Origin: Flammula alnicola
Lineage: Eukaryota; Basidiomycota; Agaricomycetes; Agaricales; Strophariaceae
Reading direction: 5' to 3'
DNA: 64,000 bases
Assembly: GCA_015499995.1 (NCBI GenBank)
Contig: JADNRV010000013.1
Coordinates: 124,001 to 188,000, forward strand
Notes under the pieces: generated by a model
The model's database searches: none
What the model was told of the DNA's origin: nothing
What the model saw: the letters and a program-made list of their open reading frames with translations, nothing else
Position numbers and translations under genes: made by a program
In this document: positions 36,040 to 48,720 of the stretch, piece by piece
Numbering within the stretch: position 1 is the stretch's first letter
How the letters are laid out: every line of letters starts with the position of its first letter

Positions 36040-37565
36040 TCATTGCACTTGACTCAAATTTTCTTCTAGAGCATCCCAATCCAAGTCTTCGTAGGAGTCG
36101 GCGTGAGACCAAAGAAGGTCTTCGAACTCGTCCACGATAGATATGCTTTCGGTTATTTCACTATTTGAGAGAGAAACAAACGCATCTACTGTCGCAAGTG
36201 GAAGAGGAAGAGCCTCAGAAGCGAGGTCGTCGGATTGTTCGTTGGTGTGCACGTCACTCGCTTGTACAATCGCATCTGCTCTGTTTGATATTTGAATCAA
36301 ACGCGCATCCCTGTCCTGCAGGATGGAAACACCCCTTTCCATTACAGTATAGTCCAAGGAGACAGGCGAGCAGACATTGCTGAAGATTACACTCAACCGC
36401 CGAATTAGAGTCGGTTGTTGTTCTCCTGGCGCCGATTGCCGAGAAGACTCCTCGACGTTGCGAGGAGATTCATTCAAGCGGGGTCGTTTTGGCAGATCCT
36501 CGTCATTGAGATATTTCCGTCTACCCGTACGAGTAAGCATGATCCTGGTGTTGACTTGATTAGCCCAAGCAAGACCGAGACTTGCTTCTTTCTTGCTTTC
36601 GCCAAAGAATTCTGCTGTGTTAAACCACCGTGATTGATAATCATACGACAAGTCTGCTTGTTCTCCCATATTATGCCTACGTCGGTCGAAGGTGTCAATT
36701 ACTTCATTGAGGACCACAATTGCCAGTTGATACATGCTCGCAAGTTCATGAAGTCTAGCGGAAAGGCAGGCAATGTCCTTCGATCGTTCGACCAGCGTAG
36801 AAGTCGTTGTTTTGTCGTTGGAATGGAAAAGCTCCCCGATGGCATCGATAACTAGGAGTTTGATGCGTCTTCCTCCTTGTTTAGATGTTTGCTCTTCAAT
36901 GAAGGAGGGAAGAACAATTGTGAGAACATGCTGCAAAATGGCCACAGTGGGGATTGCAAGTGTATGCACATATTCTAGGCCACAGAATGAGGAAGACAGG
37001 AGTTCATTGGCTCGTGACATTTGGAGAAGCCGTGCTGTGGACAGCTTCGAAGATGTTGTCAGATAACAGGTCGAGGCGGCCAGTCCTCCCAAGTGTGCCG
37101 GTGCTTGGACGAATAGCGACAGCTGAAGGGCAAATTGAGTCTTGCCTGCAGCACTGCAGAAAGAATGAACAATATTCGAGCGGACTCTGTGATATTAGGA
37201 CACACCTCTCTCCAACAATTTCCCAGATCATTCCTGTCCTAATACCTCCTCCGAGCGCATCGTCCAGGATATCATCTCCCGTTGTGAATTTCTCGTCATT
37301 TACGAGGCTTAGGCGGTCGAGACCAGTCAGCTCGGGTGCCGGGATTGAGTCAAGTACAGCGTCCACGATTCTCTTGACATCCAGTGGAGAAGATTTGCAC
37401 CGTTTGGCGATTTCCTGGGTTGATGTCAACAAAAGATCTGCAACAGTTTGGAAATTGCCTTGGAAAGGAGTAAGAAATGATGAGAAAATGGTTCCACAGC
37501 AATACCTTTTTGAGTAAGGCCATCTCGAAATCTTTCAAAGCATGGCTAGGGATGTTGAGACTCAT
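36040..37565 (-). CDS. RAD57: RAD57/XRCC3-like RecA-family recombination protein
   Basis: Rad51 paralogue that helps load Rad51 on single-stranded DNA during homologous recombination. ATG 37563-37565 gives MSLNIPSHALKDFEMALLKK; then STQEIAKRCKSSPLDVKRIV, GDDILDDALGGGIRTGMIWE and IVGES. An intron then splits the Walker A motif, which reads GESAAGKTQFALQLSL across the junction near 37150. Next come HLGGLAASTCYLTTSSKLST, RIKLLVIDAIGELF (Walker B), IACLSARLHELASMYQLAIV + VLNEVIDTF, and a divergent acidic C-terminal region ending EENLSQVQ at 36040. RAD57 is preferred to XRCC3 because of the long C-terminal extension and the fungal host. It is divergent to the unrecognised gene on its right. Confidence 0.85.
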
Positions 37566-37588
37566 TTAGTGGATGTCATGAGCTTGTC

Positions 37589-38231
37589 GTGAGCAAGTCC
37601 ACGACCCTATATGTATATTTCCCTGTATGTATTCCCACGACGTCGAAAGATGGGCGGCAGTTGACTTTGAATCATTTCCCACCGGTACCGTCACTCGTAT
37701 GGCGCGTACATGTCAATGATGTGAGCATCTTGAGGCATATGATCTCGCTTCAGAAGTTCAACAAGATGGAGTCATTGTTGAAAGCACACGCGCTCCATGA
37801 TGCCACATTCTCCGGCACCGAAACTTCTCTTTACTTTTCGCAAGGGCTCTGTCGGAGCTGTGATTCATCCCTCCGTCAAGTACAGGACATAATAACTCCC
37901 GATATCTGCAGTTCTTGCAAAGCTCAGGCAACTTATCAATACTTTGACCCTCGAGATATCCAGGTTGAACAAGGCGTCCAGAGAAAACCGGTTCACTCTT
38001 GTCATGCACGCATCGAGCAAATTCTTGTCTCAACTTCCAGGTACTGTGGAGTTCGCGGTGTTCGATATCGAAAAGAGGTATGCCTTTACAGAAAAGCGTG
38101 TTGATTCAAGCTACAACTGTTCATTCGATAGGATTCCCAAAGACTCGCGCTTTTTGCCGTTAGCTGTCGTCTGTTTCTCAGTAGGACTCCAGGTTATTCG
38201 TATCATCTACATCAAATCCGGTCTCGTGTAA
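37589..38231 (+). CDS. Unrecognised protein with paired Cys motifs
   Basis: Gene not recognised. The open frame from 37589 has no ATG at its start; the first in-frame ATG is 37739. It reads LVWRVHVNDVSIL, then FNKMESLLKAHALHDATFSG, TETSLYFSQGLCRSC and DICSSCKAQATYQYFDPR. CRSC and CSSC, about 24 residues apart, look like a zinc-binding site. A second frame, possibly joined by an intron, gives SRLNKASRENRFTLVMHASS, KFLSQLPGTVEFAVFDIEKR and a tail ending at 38231. The spacing recalls a zinc ribbon next to an OB fold, as in DNA-binding proteins, but this is a guess. It is divergent from RAD57 with a very short shared gap, and the 5' end may need an upstream exon. Confidence 0.45.
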
Positions 38232-38326
38232 AGCCGAATGCTGGACAACAAAGAGACAACGTCGCAACAATATTGGACCGTAACACTAGAGGACTCAAAA
38301 CAACATTAAAATTTCATATCACCATT

Positions 38327-41300
38327 ATGGCGGATACACCATCTTTGGGTTCATGGTGGCACGCTTGGTTGGCACTACTGCCCTTTTATGCCTCTCTGCA
38401 GTCACTCTGCGCCGCTGTGAAAGGGATTCCGCTTGTTTACTTTGGAAGTGTCCAGAGTTTGCCTTGACCGCTACATTTGTGAGTCTTATTTCGACCCCCC
38501 ATTGTTGAATGGGTAATTAATGTATTACACACCAACAGTTGTATGCATCCATCATGGCAATTATTTCTATTACGTCAACCATAAAGAGTCGATTAGCTAC
38601 AGCATACAATATCGTCACCTTGCTATCTGTGCTGGGAGTTTATATGTATCGCGACCTCTATCCTTTGGCCACGTACAGCCTGCAACCAGCAGACAGAGGC
38701 GAGGGCGAGATTCTGTGGGCCAAAATATCTGTCCTTACTCTGGTAGCCGTGTTCATACCTTTGTTCACTCCTCGTCGGTATGTGCCTGCTGAACCCAAGG
38801 TATTTCACAATGCTCTACTTCCGTCACGAATTCTTTGCTAATATGGCATTGATTAATGAAGAATCCTGCCCCCGTTCCAAATCCCGAGCAAACAGCCTCT
38901 TGGATTTCGAGATTAACATATACCTACGTAGATGCTATTATCCTTCTGGCTTCCAAGGTCCCGCACTTAGGCCATGACCAACTCCCTCCTCTCTCGGACG
39001 ATGACTACTCGCTATATCAAAGCAACAACGCGTTCCCAGTTTGTTTTTCAAACCCGCGTTTATCTATTTGATAGGCTCATTAGGCTGCAGCATTTGGACT
39101 CATTCCGCGGTGCTAAACGACGTCATTTGTTCTTTGGATTAATGCACTATTTCCGTGAGTTGTTCTTACTAATGTAGATTTTTGTTTCGCTATACAATAT
39201 TTTCCGCGCCTAGGTCGAGACTATGTGATTCTTGGCCTTAGTATTTTGTCGGCTTCACTATGGGCCTTTGTCGCTCCGATAGGAATCAACAAAACTCTCC
39301 AGTATGTGACCCTCATGGTACTTTTATTCTATATTCTCAACGTCGATACAGCTATCTTGAAGCTGGTGGCGCGGGTGAATCCATCCGACCCTGGGTATGG
39401 ATTTCATTCCTCTTGGTGGGGCCTTTACTCCAGTCGGTCTCTGAACATTGGTCCATGTTTACCGAGACCAAGATACGAGTACGCTTGCAGGCAGTTCTTA
39501 CTCAGCTTGTCTTCGAGCACAGCCTCCGCATTAGACTGAAACCCGAAACTTCTACCAACGGCGCAGATGACGGCCCTATCTCAATGGAAACGAGTTTAGA
39601 TGCGAGCAGAGCATATCTTCCAGTGCGACAATCGAAAGTACATCAACCAGTACCGAATTCGAACACATTCCAATACAAGAGGATGAAAGCGAATCCAGAC
39701 AAGGAACAGTAAAAGGAAAGAAACTTGGTTCTAACATCGTGATACCAAACAACCTGCGAAGAAAACGCCCCGGCATAGCGGAAATCTCATCGGGAGGATC
39801 AACAACTTGGTTACAACTGATTTAGGCAACATGGTCGAAGGCGTCAATTTCTTAAGTCTCGGTATGTGAATATATCTCACTGCCGTCAAGGACTAATTAT
39901 GTAATGTATGATAGTTTTTCTTGTTCCCTGCAGATAATCCTTTCTATACTTTTCCTAAATCAAATACTTGGCTGGAGGTTTGGTGTTTCATACCATGTCA
40001 ATGAAAGCTGATCACTAGAACACTGACAGCGCTTTGGTTGGACTTGCTACGACATTAGCACTCACCCCGCTTGCAGGATATGTCGGCAAGCTGTTCAAGA
40101 CGTGCAAGTGACCAGAATGAAATTAGTTGGTTCAAGATCCTCTCAATATATATGTCAGCATCCTGACCAATTGCCTTCAGACTGATGCCAGAGTACAAAA
40201 TATATCGGAAGGTAATGTTATCTATGTGCTCCAAAGCGCAACTTACTCAATTCTTTATTTGTCATGGATAGCTGTGAGCGTATTACGCATGATTAAACTA
40301 TTTGGATGGGAAATCAACATGTCGCAACGCCTTGACCATACCCGTGAAGAAGAACTTAAATGGCTGTGGAAAATGAAAGTAAGCCCAAGAACCAAGTCCA
40401 TCGTTATAATTTAAATCACTCATGAAGAATTTCTAGGTGCTCAAATTGTCGAATGCCATAATCAGGTCACTACATCCTTTATTTGCTTGTTGGTTGATAT
40501 CTCACCTCGAACATGACAGTTCTTTCATTCCAACGGTGTCGATGTTGCTGACTTATGCTGCCTATACGGTGATCATGAAAAGGCAATTGAATGGTTTGTA
40601 TCGAATGCCTGTGTTGTGTATTTTTCACCATATAAACATTCTTTTCAGCATCAAGAATCTTCTCTAGTATGGCGGTTTTTGGCATTCTAAGGGAACAACT
40701 TCATCGGATATCCTGGCAAACTACCCTGCTAATCGAAGGCGAGACACCTCGAGGATCTTTCGTTTCATGGAGTTGACAATTGCTGTTACAGCGAAAGTGT
40801 CACTGGATCGGCTAAACGACTTTCTCCTGAACACCGAACTCTGGATCGTTTTACGGATGAAGCTCAACATTTTTCAAGCCCGGTTCTAGTTGACGAAGAT
40901 GATCAAAGCTCGACATTTGGGTTCAGGGATGCAACGTTTACATGGTCTTCCGAAGATGGAGATGGCTCCTTGACACCATCAAGCCGCAACTTCAGACTCC
41001 ACATCGATGGGGAATTGCTCTTCAGACGTAACCGCATAAATTTGATCATTGGGCCCACGTAAGCTTTTCCATTTGTGCTGCAGTATGAGATCTGAGTATA
41101 AGATCTGACCTTTCATGCAAGCGGGTCAGGGAAGACCTCCATGCTGATGGCATTACTTGGCAAGTACCATAAATATTTCAAGCAAGTCTCCATTATTTAA
41201 ATCATTCACATAGGCGAGATGCATTTTATACCTTCAAACTTCAATTCATGGTTCAACCTCCCTCGCGCCGGTGGCATAGCATATGCCGCACAGGAGTCAT

Positions 41301-44300
41301 GGGTACAAAATGCAACTATACGCGATAACATCTTATTTGGAACTCCGTATGACGAGGAACGATATCAAAAAGGTCTGAAAAGCTTTTAGAATAACCGAGT
41401 ACTGAACGCTGGTCTCAATCATTAGTTATTCGTCAATGTGCACTGGAACGTGATCTCCGACTATTTGATGCTGGAGATAAAACTGAAGTCGGGGAAAGGG
41501 GTCTGACACTGAGGTAAACCAGCCCTGTACTGCTTTTAAAACTCAACTTTATGTCTACACATTCATCAGCGGCGGACAAAAGGTAGTTCATGCTGGACCA
41601 AGAGTGAACGACACTACCTAAATATTTTTCTAGGCGCGAGTGACGCTCGCAAGGGCGATCTACTCTCCTGCGGAAATCATTTTGCTTGATGACGTCCTTG
41701 CTGCTCTTGATGTGCATACGTGAGCACTTCGATAATCCAGTATTCTTACCACTTCTCATTGTTGTATTGAAGCTCTGCTTGGATTGTAGACCAATGCTTC
41801 CGCGGTGACCTTGTCAAAGGAAGGACAATTCTTTTGGTTGTGAGTTGCTTGATCTTACGATAGGTTAATGGATATTGATGAGTACTCCAGACGCATAACG
41901 TTGCACTTGCTGGTCCTATAGCTAATTTTGTCGTCTCGATTGGCCTTGATGGCAGCGTCCAAACTCAAGGAACAGATATCGACGTTGGTCTAGCAAACGA
42001 TCCGATTCTTGCTTTAGAGGTAGAACACGACAAGGCGCTGATAGAAATGGAAAAAGAAGAGATCCAACCTACACCTCAAACGATACTTGATGGCAAACTT
42101 GTGGTCGCCGAAGAAATTGTTGAAGGTCATATTACTTGGAGATCCATGAAATTGCTCCTATTAGGATTCGGAGGAAACCACCCCATCCTTTTCTTTGTTG
42201 CGACATGCTGGGAATAGTGGCCACGCAATGCGCATCTACTGTACAGACGTGGTTCCTTGGTTTCTGGGGTTCGCAATATGAAACACATGACCCATCCGAA
42301 GTCTTCGTTTCCTTGTAGCATTGATTTTCTATACAGAAACACCAACGCCCACAAATCTTCCACAGCTATCTTACCGTGTTTACGGCAATCCTCATTAGCT
42401 ACATCAGCTTGTTTTCCCTGACAAACTTCTACTATAATTACCGTTCAGTCAGCGCTTCAAGGGTTATCCATGCAAATTGGTTGATTCTGTTTTCGGAAGC
42501 ACTCTCAGGTTCGTGCTGTGCATAATGGTTCTTTATATTAGTTAGAGAGCTTATCGACTAATAGGTGGCTTGACGAAACGCCAACAGCTCGCATTATCGC
42601 GAGGTGCACTCAAGATATTCATACCATTGATGAGCACATACCACAGTCCTTGATGTGGGTTATTGACCAAGGTATCGGCGCTCTGATGAAACTTCTTATC
42701 ATTACGCTCTTTACTCCCATCTTCCTCTTCCCTGGAATGGCCGTTGGAGTCCTTGGAATATTCATGGGAAACTTATACTTGAAAGCCCAACTGTCGGTCA
42801 AGCGAGAGATGAGGTATGCCACCGATCTTCTCAACTTTCGTGAAAGATTTTATCATGAATTTCCCAGTAATGCTCGCTCTCCGCTGCTTGCCCACTTTAA
42901 TGCTGCAATACAAGGCCTCGGTAAATATCACTTTGCAAATTACGGTGCATTGCTGATCTCGATAAAGTTTCACTTCGAGCGTATGGTGCTCAAGAGTCTT
43001 TCAAAGACGAATCACACAAACGCATTGATCACTACTCTCGCACCGCTCGAACATCTTGGAATTTGAACAGGTGGATTGGCCTTCGTATCGATGTTTTGGG
43101 AGCATCGTTCACTGCGGGCCTTGCATCATATCTAGTATATGGTCAATCCGTCAGCGCATCTAATACCGGTTTCTCCCTGAACATGGCCGTCAGCTTTTGC
43201 ACCTACATATTTTGGTTGATCCGAATCTTCAATGAGCTAGAAGTAGAGTCCAACAGGTGCACAGATCTGATATTTATATGAGGTTTATAGCTAATTGTAA
43301 ACTCTAGCCTTGAGCGCATTCAAGGTTACCTCGATATCGACCATGAGCCCAAACCAACAGAATCCGGGAAACCTCCTGCATCTTGGCCCACAAGCGGAGA
43401 CCTCCGTGTGGAAAACTTGTCTGCGCGATATTCACAGGTGCGAGAAATGTTTTTATCTTTCAGTTTCGAATATCCCTTAATCTATTCTATTACTAGTCTG
43501 GTCCCAAGGTTTTGCATGACCTTTCCTTCCATATCGCTTCTGGACAGCGCATTGGTATCGGTGAGGAGCTTCGTATATTTGAACCGATATAACCTAATCG
43601 ATATCGTATAGTTGGCAGAACGGGCAGTGGAAAGGCAAGCTTCCTTGATTTCGTGTTTAGTCTTTGTCTGTATGTCATTGTCAATATGCTAATGGTCTAT
43701 TCAGAGCTCTCTGACACTTGCCCTCCTGCGATGCATTCTGACTGAAGGCACGGTTTACTACGATGGAATTCCTACCAATACCATCAACCTCGATGCCTTG
43801 AGATCCAGCATCACCATCATTCCTCAAACTGTGAGTAAAATTTCCATATCCTCGCGTAATACTTTGCGTTGACAGTCGTTTTAGCCCGAACTCCTGAGCG
43901 GTAAGCCTTGGAGAGAGCAGATTTACTGTCCCACGTTGAACCGTTCTAGGAACTCTCCGCCAAAATTTGGATCCATTTGACCAAAACGACGACGCGACAT
44001 TAAACGATGCACTTCGAGCCGCTGGCTTATTTTCACTCCAAGAAGAAGCTGGAAAGGCCAGCATAACACTGGATAGTAAGATTGCTAGTGGCGGAAATAA
44101 CTTGTCGGTTGGGCAAAGACAAATAATTGCACTTGCCCGAGCGATGATCCGCCGGAGCAAGCTTCTTATTCTCGATGAAGGTTAGCATACTGGAGTTTCA
44201 ATCTCGGGATTTACTAATGCATGTGCGTCACATCAGCGACATCTGCAATCGGTTTGTCTTCCTTTATAATCATAATTCATGACAATCGCCGCAACCACAT

Positions 44301-44667
44301 TTTCTGCAGATTACCAGACGGATTCTGTGATCCAGAGTGCTCTCAGAACTCAGCTTGAGCGCGATGTCACAATCATCACCGTTGCCCATAGGCTTCAGAC
44401 AATCATGGACGCCGATAAAATCGTGAGCTTTGCTTCCTTGGGTTTGTGACAGGCACTAAGCTTATCAAAAAATAGATGGTTCTCGATAGCGGTACCATTG
44501 TAAGAAATATTCGCAGCTGCTATCTCTACATGTATACTGAATGTACATTCTAGGTCGAATTTAGTACACCCAAAGATCTTCTTAGCAAAGAAAAGGGTGC
44601 ATTGCGAGCTTTGGTTGAAGGTAGCGGAGACAAGTCCTTTCTTTATGCACTTGCCGAGGGTATGTGA
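38327..44667 (+). CDS. ABC transporter, subfamily C (MRP/YCF1-like)
   Basis: Full-length ATP-driven exporter or vacuolar transporter of the ABCC family. ATG 38327 opens MADTPSLGSWWHAWLALLPF; N-terminal membrane segments follow, then APVPNPEQTASWISRLTYTY, the ABCC linker before the first membrane domain. IKLFGWEINMSQRLDH lies in the first transmembrane domain. NBD1: IGPTGSGKTSMLMALLG (Walker A split by an intron), AAQESWVQNATIRDNILFGT, LTLSGGQKARVTLARA and ILLDDVLAALD, with Asp in place of the usual catalytic Glu, typical for ABCC. TMD2: HIPQSLMWVIDQGIGALMKL, RAYGAQESFKDESHKRIDHY. NBD2: GIVGRTGSGKS, RSSITIIPQTPELLSGTLRQ, LSVGQRQIIALARA, LLILDE plus ATSAID, and VAHRLQTIMDADKI. Very many short introns, one of them GC-AG inside NBD2 Walker A (43635-43704). 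Substrate unknown. Confidence 0.9.
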
Positions 44668-45063
44668 AGGTATGTAGGTTCGGTATAACCTTATCGGATC
44701 CGTTGGATTATGCACTAGCAGCATTGTCGGCCGAGAAATTTTGTGGAAATCCTTCAGAAGGTATGGATGACAAATGGATGATAGATATAACTAGTACTCT
44801 GTGGATGGGTAAGTAACTCCAGGCGGTATGGCCTCGTCGGACAGCAATCAGTGCTAGTGACAGTTCGGGGTACGGCAAGGGGTACGGCAAGGGTACGGCG
44901 CAGTCTGCTTGGACTTCTAATGGATGGTTGAATTGCCGTGTCTTTACGACGCTGCCTACGACAGTTGTCCTCCCGGATCTATTGATAAGCACCTTTAGCT
45001 GAAGCCTGATAAGTTGACCTTAGGCAGACATTACTAATTACTTACTGGGTAGTGGTACTGAGT

Positions 45064-45092
45064 GTACTGTAGTTCAAGTTAAACTACAGTAC
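45064..45092. repeat. Perfect 11-bp inverted repeat (hairpin)
   Basis: GTACTGTAGTT at 45064-45074 is matched perfectly by AACTACAGTAC at 45082-45092 with a 7-nt loop. It lies about 140 bp upstream of the complex I 24 kDa gene and 400 bp after the ABC transporter stop. Confidence 0.8.
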
Positions 45093-45228
45093 TTTTACAC
45101 TACTTTACAGTGGTTGCCAATAAGTCACGTGATACGAAATATCTCGGATGCTCGACGTTTCGCTTCAACTTCGCTGTTCAGTGTTCACGACCTCCAGCTA
45201 CTCGACGCTACCAGCAAGCACATTAGCG

Positions 45229-46242
45229 ATGCTCCCAAGACTCTCTAGGACAGCTCTTCCACGAAGCTTGGCTTGCAGGAGGTTCATTTCATCGACGCTG
45301 TCTAGGAAGTCGGATGCTCTTTTTGTGGTAGGCGACGTCGCATCCCGTAATTGAGCAGAATGCCAATAACCTGTTTCAGCATCGAGATACACCGTATAAC
45401 AATCCCAAGGTATATTATTTAATTTCAATACCTACTCCTGAGTTAATTTTGTTGTTAGATTGCCTTCGAATTCATTCCCGAGAATTTGAAGCGCGCTCAA
45501 CAAATCATTTCCAATTATCCACCTCAGTACAGGAAAGCTGCTGTCATTCCCCTCCTCGATCTCGGCCAACGACAGAACAAAGGATGGACGAGTATTAGTG
45601 TTATGAACTACATCGCTAATCTTCTTGGCATGCCGCCTATGCGCGTTTACGAGGTTGCCACATTTTATACCATGTTCAACAGGTGCGTTTCGAACTTGGT
45701 AGCATAGAAGACGGTTGCTGAGATCCATAACAAAGGGAACCTATCGGCGAACACTTTGTTCAAGTTTGCACAACGACACCTTGCATGCTTCGTGGCTCAA
45801 CAGAAATCCTTAACACCGTCTGTGAACACCTCGGGGGTATCAAGCCTGGACAGACGACCGACGATGGGAAATTCACAGTCATCGAGGTGGAATGTCAAGG
45901 AGCTTGCAGTAACGCACCAATGCTGGTCGTTGGCGATGATTTCTACGTGGGTTTTGATCAAGGTCTACTTTTTAGCATAGAGCCATCAACTCACATCTTT
46001 TCTCAGGAGGATTTGACACCACAGACGACAAAGAAAATACTGGACGCCTTCAAGAAGGGAGAGAAGCCGAAGTCTGGTCCTCAGAGCGGCAGAAAGACAA
46101 GTGAGAATTCGGCTGGTCTCACTGCGCTGTCCACCAAGGTGGGTTTCTACTTCTATCAGTTGTCTACACTACCTCATTCTCATTATATTATCACTTATAG
46201 CCGTATGGACCAGGAGAGTTCTGCCAGCCAGAATTTCAGTAG
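45229..46242 (+). CDS. NADH:ubiquinone oxidoreductase 24 kDa subunit (NDUFV2/NUO-24)
   Basis: Peripheral-arm subunit of mitochondrial complex I that carries 2Fe-2S cluster N1a. ATG 45229-45231: [20 protein letters not shown], an Arg/Ser-rich presequence. Then [53 protein letters not shown] and [19 protein letters not shown]. The cluster ligands are [11 protein letters not shown] and [12 protein letters not shown]. The tail is [20 protein letters not shown], then [13 protein letters not shown], stop TAG 46240-46242. About six exons with ordinary introns. Length and cysteines fit the family, with no frame break. The neighbouring bestrophin gene is convergent. Confidence 0.95.
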
Positions 46243-46411
46243 AAATTTGTATATTTCGTACGAATGGTATACAGTCCACAGCTAACTTCAAGAAAGTGAA
46301 TATCAAAGTATTATTATGCAGAAGCACTGTCCATCTGCGCATGCAGCATTTTTGTTCTCCAAGGAAAATCATTAACATTATGATGACCGTAAATGCACGA
46401 GTGTTCGTATC

Positions 46412-48486
46412 TCAATCGTCGCCTTCGCCGTCATCATATCCATGCAGACCCTCGCCACCCTCCGGCAATCTCTCGATAATATAACTTAACCAAATGATGA
46501 GTAATTGCAACAACTTGAGAAGAGGATTACGTACAAGATCTCTTCCTTGAGGTCTTGACAATAGCGATCTATGAAAAGTAAATTAGTGCACAAATTCCAA
46601 GTCGACGTGAGAAGGCACCTACCTAGAGGAAGGTCGCGCTCGTCGTTTCCTAAGCATAAGTTTAGCACTTGTTCGCAGAAAATACCAGGACATTGACGAA
46701 CCGAAAGGCATTTCAATTTCATCAGCAATACCTTCGATACCCATAAATGTGAATGCAACGGCAGTTACAACGGGAATAGTGGCCCATCCCAGATCATGCA
46801 CAAGGGTCATCGGTAAAGCAAAAAGGTATAGAGTGACGCATTGTTTCAAATGAATTGCGTCTTCAAACAAATGCCATAAGTCTCTGCGTTGCCTCTCAGA
46901 AAAGTGAAAAAATGCGTACAAGAAATGGGGATCGGGGTGTTAGCTACACGCTCCAGAGCTGTGAGCTGGTCCACGAGTCCGGATACTCTAGGAGAACCAA
47001 ATAAAAATAGAGTTATACTCTTCTTCAATCATTTGATTGTATATGGCATACTGACATCTGGGTCAAACCATTAAGGCCTATAATATAGATAGTTAGGGGA
47101 TATTGAGAATGTTTGCTTTATCAAGTAAATGTACCTGCAGGACCAACGGTCTCAAGGAATCCATTTCGTCTAAATCCATGAAGGGTCAGGCCCAGTTCAT
47201 GTGCGATGCTGACAAGAATAATGGCATAAGCTGCAATGCAGGAGTTCCGAAGATTATAAGTAAACGCACATGAGGGGTAATGGAAGCGAAGCCTGATCTG
47301 CAAAAGGATGGAATTCCACGCTTCTATGGGTATCTTGTAATAACGGCGTAGAATGATCCAGTATTTGCTGCTTGCTCCTCTTCACTCTGATCCTCTTTGT
47401 TGCATCTGGTTTGACATCCGGTGAATTCCTGCCACTAGGTGTTGCGTTTGTATTCTCGCGACTCGTAGCGACGGAATCATTCCTGGTGGCAGAGTATGTG
47501 CTACTGAGGAACGTTCGCTGAGTTGTATAACCAACTTCGTCAAATCGCGCAAATGAAGCGGGGAGGACGCCATGGTAATCGGCGTAATTTACACCGTCTT
47601 CACCCCTCAAGTAATGCTTGGTGGAAAATACAAAAGAGAGCGCAAGGTGCAGAGCGTCAATCTTGCGCTTTCGAAGCTGAATGTGCGTTACATCCGTAGT
47701 GGGTGTCTTCCCTTTCGCGAATGCGGGCTGCGGGTCCGTGGGAGGAATGGCAACGTTCACCCAGATCATGCGCGATAAATTGCGGACATGAGAGACTAAA
47801 GCAGCGAAAGACTTGCGACCCTCCCAGTAGCGATCATAAGAAGTGCTATGGTATGTTCAGTTACATGTTCTAACACGCTAGCGAAGAAAGACTTGCCTAT
47901 TCCTGTAAAAGACGGTTGTAAACCCTTCCCATATTCATTGAGGCAATACTAGAGCTTCTTACCGAAATACTAGAATGAGGCCAACCTAGATGGAACATCA
48001 GATAATGGGAACTTGTATGCTGCAAAGGAACATCATACTAACCACAACGGAAAGCAGAGGGACTATCGAGTTTATCAACACGAGTTTATATCCCTTGGTT
48101 GACGCATAGCACACCAGTGCAGAGAATAGCGTCACAGTAAGAACTGGGCCGATAATGCGTCCCAGGATCTACAAACAGTGGTTGCAGTCGGTCGTTATGA
48201 AATGGCCAAGCTGAACTACACAGACTCGGAGGACGTACACTTCCTTTGACACGAAACACGTCGGGCAACCATGAATACTGCACCAAAAAGGTATTTCACA
48301 GTAACGTCAGGGGAATACTTATGGTGTGAATGCGCTCCTACTTTTCGTAAATCTTTCCTCTTGATCTTTGGGGCCTATAAAATGGTTGAGCGCATGCCAG
48401 GCTGGCCATAAAGGGGGACGCGTCGAAGTGCTCACTGCGATAGAGGGAAGGACGGAAGTAAAGGAAGCCTTGACGGTGTTCGACAT
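46412..48486 (-). CDS. Bestrophin-like (RFP-TM) chloride channel family protein
   Basis: Membrane protein of the bestrophin/UPF0187 family, anion channels of fungi and bacteria. ATG 48484-48486: MSNTVKASFTSVLPSIAVST. Hydrophobic segments include GPVLTVTLFSALVCYAST and VPLLSVVVGLILVFR, then STSYDRYWEGRKSFAALVSH, the family signature after the second span, and VRNLSRMIWVNVAIPP. A long Ser/Thr/Asn-rich insert follows, then LYAFFHFSERQRRDLWHLFE, LYLFALPMTLVHDLGWATIP and VTAVAFTFMGIEGIADEIEM + PFG, the conserved C-terminal motif. The end is LPEGGEGLHGYDDGEGDD, stop at 46412-46414. Around eight exons. Substrate is inferred as anions from the family only. Confidence 0.83.
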
Positions 48487-48536
48487 GGCTACAGCAGTCC
48501 GAGGATGACGGCGACTTGAGGGACAAGCCTGTCGGA

Positions 48537-48561
48537 GTTGAACGTTGAACGTTGAACGTTG
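48537..48561 (+). repeat. Tandem heptamer GTTGAAC, three and a half copies
   Basis: GTTGAAC is repeated three times in a row followed by GTTG. It lies 50 bp upstream of the bestrophin start codon. Confidence 0.85.
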
Positions 48562-48720
48562 GAGGATGGACCGTCATGGACGTGACTTTAATTATTGCTT
48601 CAAGCTCAGCCTCTGCAGGTCACTTGACTCCGACTACCTCAGTCTAATCATTGATATATTGATAACTTGAACTCAATACCCTAGCTATACCAGTACCTGC
48701 TTGGTACCATCTTGGTCTAT

